DNA of 64,000 nt from contig CAJNOI010000202.1 in assembly GCA_905250115.1 (NCBI GenBank), positions 85,052-149,051 on the forward strand, read 5' to 3'. The position numbers were made by a program, and so were the translations under genes. Shown here piece after piece: positions 1-12,566 of this stretch; within the stretch, counting starts at the first letter, position 1; the number at the start of each line of letters is the position of its first letter. Source of the stretch: Adineta steineri. Its lineage: Eukaryota > Rotifera > Eurotatoria > Adinetida > Adinetidae. The notes under the pieces were generated by a model. The model was not told where the DNA came from. It ran no database searches and worked only from the letters and a program-made list of their open reading frames with translations.

Positions 1-387
1 AAACCTCTAGTCCTATGTCCTAGTATTAATAGTATATACAATAATAATAACAATGAGAGAAATTATGTATTACTCAAAAAACAATGATATGAGAAACTAA
101 ATTTTACTTTTATGTTAACTGCTGTATACTTACGATATATATTGACCATAAAAAATCTCATGTAACTTTCGAATTGGTTGCATGATCCAACTATTATTTT
201 CTCTTATTTATTTCCATGATGAAATCCTAAGCAAGATTGCAAAAAAACCACATATCTTATGTATGCATGTATTTTTCTTGATTTTTCGAGAATATTCACG
301 ATTTTTCTAGGTGATTTTGTACATTATATAAAAGGATGTCAATTTTTTTCTTTTTTGATCATATAATATATCATACAATACAAGAAA

Positions 388-1617
388 ATGGCTGACAGTT
401 CCAAACAAGGTTTTCTCAACAGTCTCTTTCAATGGACAGTTAAAAGTACCGCAGCAGAAGAAGCAGCAAAACCCACTACAACTAGTGATGTTAAACCTAT
501 GAATGAAGAGGTAATTCAATCTTTTTATTTATTTAAAAAATAATTTAATCTATATTATTGTTGTTTTTTTTTAGAGCAAAAAATGGCTTAATGATGCATT
601 AGAAAATATGACAGTTAATCCGGTTGATAGACTTAAATTATGTATCAGTAAAATAAAAGATCCTCAAGTTGATGAACAACAAAAAAAAGAATTTCTTGAT
701 GAACTTTGTCATTGGTCAGAAGAACTTGATTTAGCAAAAGATTTTTTTACAATTGGTGGTCTTGATATTCTAACACCATTATTAGATCATAATAATGATG
801 GTCTACGTATGCAAGCTTGTTCATTATTAGCAAATCTTGTTCAAAATAATGATCATTGTCAAAGAATTGTTGTTCAATCAGGTTTACAACAAAAATTATT
901 AAAAATTGTTGGTGAATCAAATAATCCTGATCTAAAAACTAAAGCTGTGACAGCGATATCAGGTATAAGAATTTAATTAAATATCACTTGATGAAATATT
1001 TGATTTTTTTTGTTTAGCTTTAATTCGAGGTTATACTCTTGGTCAACTTCAATTACAAAAATTTCAAGGTGCAAAAATATTAATTCGAGCTTTAGCATCA
1101 CCAGTACCATGTTTACAAAATAAATTATGTTTTCTTATTAATACAATTTGTTCATCAAGCGCACAAATGAAAAGTAAATATCGTCTTTTTTTGTATTTGT
1201 CTTTATTTTTACATATTTCTTTTCTAGAACTATTTTATGAGAATGGTGCATTAGAAGAATTAATACGTTTATTCAATAATGAAGCATGTCCAGATCATCA
1301 ACATGTACTTGAAACTATTCATACATTATCAAATGCAAAACCAAATGCAATATGTCTAATTGTTGAACGTGATCCATCATTAGCTGAACAATTTCAGTTA
1401 AAACTTTATGAACGACGTCAAGCAATTCAAAGCTCAGAAGACGAGCAACTAGTTAGTTTTTGATTGAAAAAAAATAAAACATTATTTCTAATTTTTAATT
1501 TTAATTTAGGATGAAATGAATTTAATAAATCAATTACAAACATTACTCAGTCCACCTACAACAGAAAATATTCCAACATCAACTACAACAGATCAACAAT
1601 TAGTTCCAACATCTTGA
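388..1617 (+). CDS. HSPBP1: HspBP1/Fes1-type Hsp70 nucleotide exchange factor
   Basis: Five exons (388-510, 575-962, 1018-1173, 1228-1451, 1510-1617) join in frame into about 332 aa, close to the usual length of animal HspBP1. All introns are GT-AG and 54-65 bases long. The protein starts MADSSKQGFLNSLFQWTVKS and runs through helical armadillo-like repeats, for example GGLDILTPLLDHNNDGLRMQ and the following ANLVQNNDHCQ segment, then a second repeat set around NGALEELIRLFNN. In the family this fold grips the Hsp70 nucleotide-binding domain and drives ADP release in the cytosol. The C-terminal tail is low in complexity (Thr/Pro). The start is the first ATG of an open exon 1. The family call is secure; rotifer function is inferred. 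Confidence 0.88.
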
Positions 1618-3613
1618 TAAAAACTAATTTTTTGCGATTGTAGCGATTTATCTATTTTTTAAGTAAAGAAAAAAGTAAAGCAAGAAAAATGATTTATCTT
1701 TGAAAATATTTGGTTCTGCATACAAAGAAATATAAATGAATATTACATATATTTTCTACATCTACTAATTAATATACTTACAAACAGTATTAACTTCTTC
1801 AAAATGAGAGACGCATATAAACGTCCGACTGTAAATCTTAGGTGTGGACTTTTCTCTTTTATCCATCGTCGTTACCATACCCACACTTACCCTTAGTTTT
1901 ATTCAAGCTAGTCAAATTTATACAAATTTCAAATCACCAGAAACTTGCAAGTGTTCGGGCAATTGTAGCACAAATCGGTATTACTGTAAGCAAGATAATA
2001 GAAAATACCGTACGAAATGTCACAGCGATAATCATTCAAAATGTAAAAATTGCTAGATTTTTCTTTATATTTATCAATACTAGATTATAGATTTATTTTG
2101 TTTACTACAGTTGTTTTTTTTCAATACTTTGCTTTATTTCTACCTCATCTATTCAATAAAAGACTATTTTTGATATTGAAAACAGTTTTACGATTATTTA
2201 TTTTAGAGTCAACTCCGACATATATATAACTTATTTTCCTATGAAACATAATTATCCATTAAACCTTTGAATTGCATTGAAACTTATTTTATCTTTTCAT
2301 ATTCATTCAACAGATATTTAGACGTTCATAAACATACTATAACTCTCAATACATGGTTAATAAAAACTATTTATAAATTTAACATCATAATTGAAATAAT
2401 GCTTATCACAAAGAAAAACGACAAAAGACTGTTGCTTATCTTTTTGTTGACTATATAAGTCAAGAACATTTAACAAATTTCTAATTCTTTAAATAGATCA
2501 ATTTGAAAAACAAAATCTGAAACTATTAATGAATAGATAAATAATAAATTATTGATTGCATATAATATGCAGAATTTAAAGTATAAAGATCATGTTTGAA
2601 AACAAATAGATTTATTATTTTAATAAATATGTATAATAAAATTTTATCAAATATTTAATAAATGTTAATAACTTACTTTTCTATAAATAAAACTATTTGA
2701 TCAATTTTTGATTCAAAATGAATATATTTTTTTAATTGAACTTGATGATTAAATTAATATAATTTATCTAGAATAAATCACATATTTTACTTCCAAATTA
2801 AAAAAGTATGTTTTTTGATAAATATTAGCACATTGAACATTAGTTTCTATGTTACATTGAAATACAGAATCAGAAGAATGTGCCGTTGACTCTTCGTTGT
2901 CAACAATGAGAGGAAAGTAAAAGAAAAAGAAGAAGAAAAACATATATATATAAATAGTGCACTGTGTGACACAGAACGAAAGGAAACGACAAAAAAGCTA
3001 TTCGTACTGCGCTCTAACATCATATCTATTTATTACATAACGTTAAAACGTACGTCGATTTATTATTAATTCGATTTTAAAATCAGAAGACTTCCGATGA
3101 TTTTGTTTCTTAGAAAAGAATTTATCTTATTTATACAGACTAATATCTCCATTTTTTCAAAGAAAACAATATGAGAATTTGTAAAGATTAGTAGAGAAAG
3201 CAGTTTTCAATCCTAATAAGGTTTTTTAAGGAAAATTATTCATTTTTTTTTGTTTTACAATCATCATATAGTATCATCGATGAGAAAAGTTTGTTCATTG
3301 TAATAGTTAACATTTCTTTTGCATTAACTTCTAGAATCTTCATGATAATAAATATCTTCTATAAAAAGAAAATATGCACTGTAGATGACCCGATGAGCAA
3401 AATTTGTAATAAAAAATGATTTTTATCATTTTATCTACAGTTTCGAAGAATAATTTTCAAATAGAAATAAAGGTGAGAAGAATGTTTGTATCTTTCGAGT
3501 TCGTTGTCTTTATTATACATAAGTTGGATCTATCAAACACTTTCTATGTACAAAAAGTATTAATTATATTTTCAACTCTATATTTTAGAATTCTACAACA
3601 TTTCTAACATTCG
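1618..3613. other. Intergenic, AT-rich; one doubtful small gene
   Basis: Two kilobases between HSPBP1 and the nuclear receptor. Apart from the small Cys-rich candidate at 1804-2056 I see no supported gene. Open frames at 2267-2458 and 3416-3607 have the composition of the surrounding AT-rich DNA. A purine-rich GAAGAA tract followed by TA repeats lies at about 2915-2955. The stretch from about 2870 to 3070 is less AT-rich and may be the promoter or 5' leader of the receptor gene (inference). Confidence 0.5.
1804..2056 (+). CDS. Possible small cysteine-rich protein
   Basis: An open frame ends at 2056 with seven cysteines in a short basic stretch (pattern C-x-C-x3-C-x6-C-x10-C-x7-C-x2-C). There is no ATG in that frame within the single exon. 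If a 55-base GT-AG intron (1842-1896) is removed, an ATG at 1804 joins it in frame (38 nt plus 160 nt), giving a 65-residue protein without a clear signal peptide. Without splicing, the frame begins at a GTG followed by a hydrophobic stretch resembling a signal peptide. An AATAAA lies about 100 bases downstream at 2155. I do not recognise the family. It could be a last exon or chance. Confidence 0.28.
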
Positions 3614-5266
3614 ATGTCATCTAAACGAAAACTACCTGCATCACAATCATCACAAGAAATTGATGGCGATTCAAATGTAAATAGATCAGAAGATTCATTT
3701 CGATCACATATTTGTCTCGTATGTGGTGATACAGCACGTATTATTAATTATGGAGCACTTTCTTGTCAATCATGTAAAATATTTTTTCGTCGGAATGGTT
3801 TTCGACCAGGAGTATGTATTTATGAGTAACTTTTAGTTAATTGTAACATGTATTATTTTACTTAATAGGGTGTTCGTCCATGTTGTTTTGACAAATGTTG
3901 TGAAATTAATATCCAGTCACGACATACATGTACAGATTGTCGTCTTACTAAATGTACTACGATGGGTATGTGTTCAGATCTAATTCGTAAAGATACAAAA
4001 AAATTAGAACGTAGTTCATTAAAGCAATCTTGTACTACTGATCAAAGCACATTTCAACAAGTCATAGTTCGTATAAATATTATAATATTTTCATTCTATA
4101 TATAAAGCTACTAATATAAAATAATTTGGAAATTTTGATGTAGAATAATTTTGGATTTGAAGAGTAATCTTGCTTATAGATTGTACTAAACATGGCAAAG
4201 TACGAATAGAAATGAGCTAGTTTAGTGCTATTGACAAGTCTATACGAGAATTAAAATATAGATTTTAATTGTAATATTTATCTAGAACACAGATGTGTTG
4301 AGTTTATGTTGGTATTATCACATATTCAGATTAAGTATTAAATATTAATCATAAAAGCAACAAAAATAAAATTCAAATTTTGATATATATTTATGTTAAA
4401 GTAATTACAACTATTGAAACATATCTATTCAATTTATTTACTTTCTTTAGACTGTACTACAACTAGTTACATCAAATACATCAAATATTCTTCAGATTGA
4501 TCAATCATCTCATTTTGATTCTCAGTGGACATTACTATCAAATATTGTACATTCTCATGATACATTTAGTACCATGTCTCAAATGCTTCTTACTGCCAAC
4601 AATTTACCTTCATTAAGTGTTGAATCATATAGTAATGTGATTAATCCTATTGAAATTATCAATCAAATGTGTATATCAATGCAATCATTTATTAGTTCAT
4701 CACCTGATTTTCGAGTATTAACTCTTAGTGAACAAACTTCATTGTTCGAACGAAACTTACATGGCGTTATTGCCTTTTATTCAACTCTTTTTTTTCGTCA
4801 TACAGGTATTCTTCGTATTCCTAAATATCTCAATGCATTTATAACAATATATGGATCAGATGTAATGTTATCTCTTAGACATACTGTTGATCAATTAGAT
4901 CCTGATCCAACATTGATTAAGATCATACTTATTATATTAGCTTTTTCATCGAATTGTCTTATTGTTAATACAAATAAAACAATGGAACGTGATAGTTTAT
5001 TAGATGGCACATTTCGTCTATTGGGAAGTCAGAATGTTTATGTCGAACTTTTATGGAAATATTTGATTTCGAAATATGGTTATGGTGACTCAGTACTTCG
5101 TTTCACTCGACTTATACAAATCATCTTATGTGTAATAAAAAAATTAGGGATTGTTTATACAAATAATACAACTCACAGAACAATATCTGATGGTGTTACT
5201 GCCAAAACAAAACAAATTCTTGCTACCAATGAAAATGATCGAACTCTTTTATGGGGAAAGGTTTAA
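3614..5266 (+). CDS. Divergent nuclear hormone receptor
   Basis: Three exons (3614-3811, 3869-4060, 4451-5266) give about 401 aa. A C4 zinc-finger DNA-binding domain starts near residue 33 with CLVCGDTARIINYGALSCQS and continues CKIFFRR. The second finger uses CCFDKCCEI, then CTDCRLTKCTTMGM. The P-box region (CQSCKIFF) differs from the CEGCKxFF of classical receptors. A helical region of about 270 aa follows with ligand-binding-domain character, including an FYSTLFFRH stretch. In the family this is a nuclear ligand-regulated transcription factor. The second intron (390 bases) has an unusual GTCATA donor, chosen because it alone keeps frame. Subfamily is not assignable by eye, and the ligand pocket may be vestigial. 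Confidence 0.8.
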
Positions 5267-6150
5267 TTAGTTAACTGTAATAAAAACTTTTGTTGATTAT
5301 CTTTATCTCTTTTTTTGTAAACTATGTACAATATTGTAATGATGAAGATTGTCTAGCTGATACAACAGCTTGATATCAGGATATTAGTATTTTAAATAAA
5401 AAAAATGACAAGTTTTATTATTTCTATTGTTATTTCTATTTGGTAAATATCATAGAATATCTTTTATCAGTACAGAACATAGTTGTAGTAGAACTGTAGG
5501 ATATTAGAAACATTGGTAGAACATTACAAAGAGTGTTTCATCACAATGGCTCATAACTACAGATCTCTTCTATTATCTATCTTAGTAGAATCATATAATA
5601 AATATATGCAAGGGAAGTTAACGACCGATTCGAGCTTTTGCTAGAACTATTTGATCCATCAGTCGTACGAACTATGAAATGATGTTTGTCAGATGCATCT
5701 TGATGAGATCTATCGGATAGTAATCTCACATGTTACAATACATGTGAAGAAACTCGAATATACATCAAACTAATAATTTCTACTATAGAGAAATATGCAA
5801 CCCTACAATATTTTGAAAAACGGATTCGTTACAATAGTTGTCTCACACACAAGATACATTAGCAATCGATGCAGCTTTTGACGCTCCATCTAATGGTATA
5901 CATATATCCATTATTAGTCAGACTTATCACACCTTTATGCTTATAAAACTTTCTAAACCAGATGTATACAGCGTATTTAATAAACCACTTCACTTGTAAA
6001 GATGTACCAACAGCGCATTACCTTTCTTTTGATAGAACCAGATGAATTTCATCGATCGGTATATGTTTGAAAAGAAATCATCGCAGTTTCATTAAGTGAA
6101 CTACTCAAGATCTGTTTTCATGATACTCACATGAGTTCTTGCATATGACA

Positions 6151-6570
6151 ATTCACTCCATAACGTGTGTCAATATTCAAATTGGTAGCATTCGATAGAA
6201 CTCATTGAACTGCATCGATTAATATGTAATTTATAAAATCTAATCACATTTTTTTTCAATTATTTTTTGTATCTGATGATATAAGTATGTTGATAAGAGA
6301 AGGTATTTTCTAAAACAGTTCGCTCAACGATGTGTGCCAGTACTCAAATACATAGCAGTTGATACATGTCATTGAACTACATCGATTGATATATAATTCA
6401 CATAATCTAATAATAATTTTCAATTGCTTTTTCATCTAATGATATAAGTAAGCGATGAGAATAGAAGATATTCTGTATAAAGATTCACTGAATGATGTGT
6501 GCCGATACTCAAACTGATGCGATTCGATAGATCTGGATTTGCTCACCCGATTGATTTAGAAATTAATGTA
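6151..6570. repeat. Diverged tandem repeat, period about 165 bases
   Basis: Three head-to-tail units begin at about 6151, 6318 and 6483 (spacings 167 and 165). Each starts with a variant of ATTCACT, then a GTGTGYCA-like block, TACTCAAA, a GATAGA block and, in the first two, ATCGATTRATATRTAAT and a shared ATGATATAAGTA near the end. The third unit is truncated. A weaker fourth copy may precede them at about 6030-6080 (GATAGAAC...CATCGATC). Open reading frames are not maintained. Confidence 0.6.
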
Positions 6571-7688
6571 CCTAACAATATTTTTCAAGACGATTAGATT
6601 TAAAGAATGAATAATGGAAAGTGTAGATGGATTGTTTGATTTTGAGGCCTGATCTGAGAATGTTGTTTATGAGCACCGTCGTTGAACAGTCATTATAAGA
6701 GAGAGAGAACGTTAAAAAATGATCAAGTTGTATGTCACCTCTCGCATATTATTTGAAAATATTGTCTGCTATAAAAGGATGCGATGAACCAACTGATGTG
6801 GAATGAGAGAGAGACAGAGAGTTAAGTTCCATTTTGTTCCACTTTATTTTCGCATAAAGCAAAGAGGAAGCAGAAGCATATGTCATTGATATGGTCGGTA
6901 CTATTTTTTATCTATTATTTTAGTTTGGTGAAACTCAATTAGACTTGATCTTTGTGAGTTAATACGATTTTTTCAAAATCTTAAGTTCTAGATTTCATCG
7001 ATAAAATAGTAGAATGAGTTTCTGCATTATTTGTCGATCAATTTCTGTGAATATTTGGATTTAACTAGAGAAGATAAGATATTAATATAATAATCGACTT
7101 AGTATAGTTTATGTTTTTTTCCTATTCGAATTAGTTTAAAAAGCTTTGGAAATAAAATTATATTGATTGACTACACTATTTTTTCGTATGAATGGAGGAA
7201 AATCTCTTCCTGTTAGTAGTGTATGTGTTTTACCTGAAATTTTGATGAAAAATTAGATCTTACAATAATGAGTTATTGATGTTTTATCCGACTAATATTC
7301 ATTATTTTTCAGATATGCAAAAGACTTTGAAGTCCAAATGGAATACTTTATGTAATCAGCTCAACAAAAATAAAAAAACAAGAAAAATTCATATTCCGAA
7401 TGATAAAATTATTAATGTAATATCGAATCTTGAATTAAAAGCAGTCGAATTGAATAAAGATAGAGTATGGAGATCCAATGATTCCCTCTATGGATCCAGA
7501 TAGTTACTCAATTGAGTTTAACATTATCTATTCAAAATATAATGGGCATCCGAAAATACATTTATGCCACATGGAATCGAGAGTCATCGAACGGTAGATC
7601 TTATTTTACGCAGGATCTAAAGTCTGGCAAGATTCCTTCATATAAATGAAAAAGTAAGTTTAATGTAGTTAATGTAGAAAATTTTATT

Positions 7689-7788
7689 NNNNNNNNNNNN
7701 NNNNNNNNNNNNNNNNNNNNNNNNNNNNNNNNNNNNNNNNNNNNNNNNNNNNNNNNNNNNNNNNNNNNNNNNNNNNNNNNNNNNNNNN
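7689..7788. other. Assembly gap (100 N)
   Basis: Exactly 100 unresolved bases, the usual placeholder for a scaffold join of unknown length. The flanks do not obviously belong together. Confidence 0.99.
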
Positions 7789-9083
7789 AATTACTTTATT
7801 TGTTGTTATCCAGGGGTATATCGAGGTATCGAAAGCAGAGAGTGTAACGTTCTACTGACCCTTCTCGGTACGCTCCTGCTGATATTCATATTGATTCAAA
7901 CCAGTTTTATGAGCAACAGAATAAATAATCACGGTTGTATACCTAATGCGAATAAGGTAGACCTAGATTTGCTAAAATGTTTTCGTTATTTTACATCTAA
8001 CAACGCTTCAATTCACTAAGTGAATACTTTTAAATAGTTACAATAATATTCATAATGAAACTATGTCTCCAATATTTCTCGACAATATTCAATCAAATGA
8101 AAGATTATATAGTTTTGAATAAATATTACTTCAAATATAAAAGATACGAGAGATAAATTTCGTATAACTTAAAGCAGCTTTTATTGGTTTTGTGTATAAT
8201 TACATACGTATTTACTATTTTTTAATCTTTAAAAACAATAAACGGATCATCAAAGCTATAAACCCCATCCATACTAATTTTAAATCATTAGATTGCAATT
8301 TTGTCTATGTCTATAACGGAAATATTTTAATATTTATATTCCCACAAATAAATATACACTTCATTAAATATACGTGTTATGAATACTCCAAATAAATCAT
8401 ATCTCTAATACCAATACGTTTTCAAATGCATTTTAGAATATCCACACCATTTCATCAAAGATCATGATATATCTAGATTACTTTTTATGCATAAATCAGC
8501 TCAGAAATCAATCGTCACTGCCAAAACACATAGGGACCTTTTTTTGACACATTTTTCTATTAATTCTTATTCATTTCATGATACGTATATTATTGTAATA
8601 TATACATGTTATAAATTCTTGCGCCATTAGTTTACATTTAAAGAGCAGACACATTGTTGAAATAACCATATGAATATTAAAATGAGACAATGAAACATTT
8701 GGTATATAGAAATATTGTTATGTAAGCAGTTTTTTGAATTATAAATAATTTAACTCACTTGTTTCTCTCTCATTACATCTTTATACGACTCAATGGAAAT
8801 AAAAATAAATTATAGATTTAGTAAATTATTTTCAACAAGATAACAAAATAATATTTGTTTTTTGATAAAATATTAAGAAATTGTTTCTTTAACTCATCTA
8901 TCATAGTGTAATGTGAAGTTTTATTATTTGATAAAAAAAAAACTTAAACCAATAAGAAGTAGTACAATAGCGTCATCTAAAATATCAATATTGAAGGCAT
9001 TTGCTTAGCAACTGAGTATGTTAATGGTTTGAATTTATATTTATTATTATTCTTTTTCTAATAAAAATCTATTTTTTTCAAAT

Positions 9084-10462
9084 ATGTTATCTGAATATAC
9101 AGAAAAACAAATCGAAGGAGTTCGAAAAATCCAACGATTATGGCGTCGTTATGTTGTAAATAAATAATTTATTAATTAGATTTCATTTACTAAATAATTT
9201 TTTTTTCTTCATTAAAAGGATATTCAAGTCTTTCGTTTCTATCGTGATTTAATTCATTTTCATAATAATGGTGATCCACAAATTTTAATGCGTACAATAA
9301 ATCCAAATGAATCAAAATATATTGATTCAGCAGCTGGTATTCGTATACGTTTTCGTTTAGCTGGTGAACGTTTTCCACCAACTATTTATTATAAAATTTA
9401 TACAAATCGACCTATACAAGATTTAGGTGCAATTGCACCAAGAGATTATACTCGTCCGTATTTAAAATTACCAAGTCCAGTTGATATAAATAATCGATTA
9501 AATCGTTTTCCACAACAAGGTTGTCTTTTTTCATATAGTTCTTTTATTTTTCATTGAAATTTTTTTATATAGATAAAGAAGGATGGTATCGTCGAATTGA
9601 AAATAATGGTTGGAGACCAGTTGCTTATACACATTTATTACAAGCTAATACGGATCAATATTATAGTTCAAATCAATATAAAAAAAGTATACCATTTCCA
9701 CATTCTAAAGTATGAGAAAATGTTCATATTATTTTAGAAATGAAATATTTCTATTCTTAGTAGATGCAGCGTCGGCAAGATGTTGAACGTAGACGAAAAG
9801 AAAAGAAATTAGAATGGCTTCAAAAAATGTTTTACAAAAATTTATTATTATTTTTTGAATTAATTTGAATCTTTTTTTTACATAGGTATCAAACTGGAAC
9901 GCTTAGTGGAGAAAATAATGAGGAAATAACCGATGATGGACATGACAATGAAATGTCTCGTCTTATTAATGAAACAACAACAAGTATATTAAAAATGTAT
10001 AATACATACGGTGCAGATGCAGTTCAAGAATGGGAAGTTAATGATTTACTTGATTGGACACATAATCTTAATTATGATGATTATTTATATGATTGGAGAA
10101 CCATTGGTACTAGTGCTTCATCCAATTTTATTCAAGGTATGTCACTTAAAAAATAACTGAAAGAACAAATAGATTTAGAAAGTATTACAAATATAATTTA
10201 AATTTGGATTATCTATTTTGAAGATAATATGAAAATATGTATTTTTTTATTAGATAATCCCACGCGACAACGACAAATGCGTGATATTGATGATCGAACA
10301 ACTTCAACTTTAACTGAATCAAGACATGTATCTGTGCAAGTAAATGTACCAACTGTTGGTTCGTTACGTGTTTTACCAAATGTTGATAGTGAACCAAGTT
10401 TTGGCCATACAACAACAACAGCACGATCACAATCGGGTAGTGAGCATAAAAAATTAGTTTAA
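9084..10462 (+). CDS. C11orf65/MFI homologue with N-terminal IQ-like motif
   Basis: Six exons (9084-9155, 9219-9519, 9573-9709, 9764-9828, 9886-10136, 10254-10462) join in frame to about 344 aa. The N-terminus carries an IQ-like helix (VRKIQRLWRRYV). It is followed by the conserved block around FRFYRDLIHFHNNGDPQILM and the AAGIRIRFRLAG/FPPTIYYKIYT/RPIQDLGAIAPRDYT segments. From memory of the family these match vertebrate C11orf65, named MFI for its reported role in mitochondrial fission; that assignment is by recognition only. The C-terminus is charged, then Ser/Thr-rich. A basic coiled stretch (MQRRQDVERRRKEKKLEWLQ) lies in the middle. It converges on the fuseless-like gene, whose stop is 93 bases away. 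Confidence 0.68.
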
Positions 10463-10554
10463 AATAAAAAAAAACAAACACTCTTGTAGATATATTTATA
10501 TATATATATTTGATAAAGATAACAAAAATCTCAAGAAATTTTTTTCTTGTTTTA

Positions 10555-11935
10555 TTAAAGAAATGAATTTGAATATGGTTCGATAGTTGTATTTCTACTT
10601 GAATCTGATGCAGTTTCGTCTGCGTTCTCCATTTGATTAAACCAATGAATTAAATAACAATTTGGATAATGAGGAAAAAGATCATAGCGATCAGACATAT
10701 GTGACATAGGACCATTTATAGATGATGCAGTTCTCATAAGACTTAAAATAAAAAATGATATTGACATACAAAGTATATAAAATAAACATGGAGATTCTTT
10801 TGCTAATGACATTGTAGCTATATCCTCATCAAATAAAAGCCAAAAACCTCTCCATAATAAAATACATGTAAAAAACGCAGTTAGATGACGAATAGTTTGT
10901 ATAAAAGATGGATAATTTAAATAGATAAATGTTGGTAATAAACAAGCTTTATCCGAATAAGATTGAGTATACATAAGAAGAAAATATAATGGATAACCAA
11001 GACAAAGACTTAAGGCAGCTGATATACGAGGACTGTTTGGATAAAGAAAAACATCAAGTAATGTATATGAACCACGCCAAGCTAGGATAGATAGAAGTGA
11101 CATAATAAATTCATAAAAAATATAATTAAGAAAATGAGCAAGACATTCACTAATCTAAATTAATACAAACAAAAACAAATTCGTCTTGTTTTTTTTCTCA
11201 TATAAAAATTAAATGTATTACTTTTTCAGTGACAAATGGTGATCCAATTCGAATATTATATTCAATTGAATCATAACTTAGTATAAATGGAGCACAGACA
11301 AGATCACATGGATGTCCCATTATAGCAATAACAGCTAGGATAGCAGCTATACTAACTATAAGCATAAGTAACCAATCTGCTGATGTATAACGATCCCATA
11401 TAGTCCACATTGATACCCATTGAAGAATATAAGTTGATGAAGTTAGAAAATTATGACATTGTAAAATAATAGAAATAAATAATTTATTTTTTCGTTTATG
11501 TAAATAATCATAGAGACGATCTTGATTTAAATAGATTAGGAGAAAAATGACTTGAGCCATCATATAAAGTATAGGTAATGTTGCCCAATGGTTCGGTAAC
11601 GTTGCCCAATGTTTACGAGTAGGAGTACCTAACAATTCGACCATACAATTCCATCCTGCTTGCCAAAAAAGTATTAATAATGGAAAAACTAAGAGTCCAG
11701 CAATAAGAGGTTGACATATAAAAAATATCGTACGTCTTGTACCATTTCGAATAATAAATTCACATTCATCTGATGATGGTGCAGTAGTTTCATTAGAAAT
11801 ATTAGTTAATTTTCGAGATGTAAGAAATCGATCAAGTAAAGAAATCGTTAATTCACTATAAGTTCGTTGACGATTTTCAAAAAGTGATTGTGCACGTGGA
11901 CGAAAACGATCATTATAGTTTATTGCTTCGCTCAT
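10555..11935 (-). CDS. Fuseless-like multipass membrane protein
   Basis: Two exons (11935-11222 and 11154-10555) give about 437 aa. The intron is 67 bases and in phase 0. The first ATG of the open exon gives MSEAINYNDRFRPRAQSLFE. A cytoplasmic-looking N-terminal 75 residues precede about eight hydrophobic segments, for example FFICQPLIAGLLVFPLLILF and LLMLIVSIAAILAVIAIMG. Repeated short signatures of aromatic-W followed by W/D (WVSMWTIWDRYTSADW, LAWRGSYTLLDVF, LLWRGFWLLFDED) are what I associate with the fuseless family, known from presynaptic calcium-channel organisation in Drosophila. A generic multipass protein cannot be excluded. The tail is hydrophilic and Ser/Thr-rich. Confidence 0.58.
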
Positions 11936-12566
11936 TAGCAAATTTCAATAACTAAAATTACTAGAAATAGAAGAAAGTTGTCCATGTAAAGTAACTGTAA
12001 TATATATTCAATATCATGATTTTTATTAGAAACGCAATACACAACCTACTTACATTTGTATGAAATTTATCTTTGTTTATTTACTAATGTATTTTGTAAA
12101 CTATGCAATTTGTTCTTATCTTGATAATATATTATTTAAACATGTTAGTGATGATGTTGTTTGAATATAATTTATTTTCTGCAGACGAATATACGTAAAA
12201 GATATATAATATTGATTTTTTTTTATATATGCAATGAGGAGACTAAATGTATAGAACAGAAAGAAAAAGAGTCATTTGTGTTTGGCTCTCGTCGATTGAT
12301 AAAGAAAAAATACAAAATGTAGAAGAAATAATATTTCTTACAATAAAAATACAGAATAAAAAAAAAGGAAAAAAAAAGCAAGAATATTAGAATGATTCAT
12401 TGATTGAAAAAGAAAATCTTTTGTTTTTATTTGTATCATCTTTTTCTTTTTTAATGAAAAAATTCTCATGCAACTAATAAAAAGATTAATATATGTACTA
12501 ATGAATATTGTTTGTACGTGTTGTTTCAATGAACTTTACAAAATATTTGTAGATTTTCTATAAATA
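11936..12566. other. Intergenic, divergent promoters
   Basis: About 630 AT-rich bases between the divergently transcribed fuseless-like gene and CCDC96. It should contain both promoters. I see no ORF or RNA gene here and cannot point to specific elements. Confidence 0.5.

Larger units (their letters stand above)
5267..9083. other. Gene-poor region with decayed repeat and assembly gap
   Basis: About 3.8 kb without a convincing gene. It holds the diverged tandem repeat at 6151-6570 and the run of N at 7689-7788. An open frame at 7276-7503 is preceded by a good acceptor-like TTTTTCAG and could be a lone exon interrupted by the gap, but the translated product is not recognisable. The stretch 5540-6000 is less AT-rich than its flanks and may be a decayed gene or element. 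I could not identify it. Confidence 0.5.

Noticed and set aside
7276-7503. Possible exon left of the first gap
   Set aside because: It has an acceptor-like sequence, but the protein resembles no family and there is no partner exon. Kept only as a remark.
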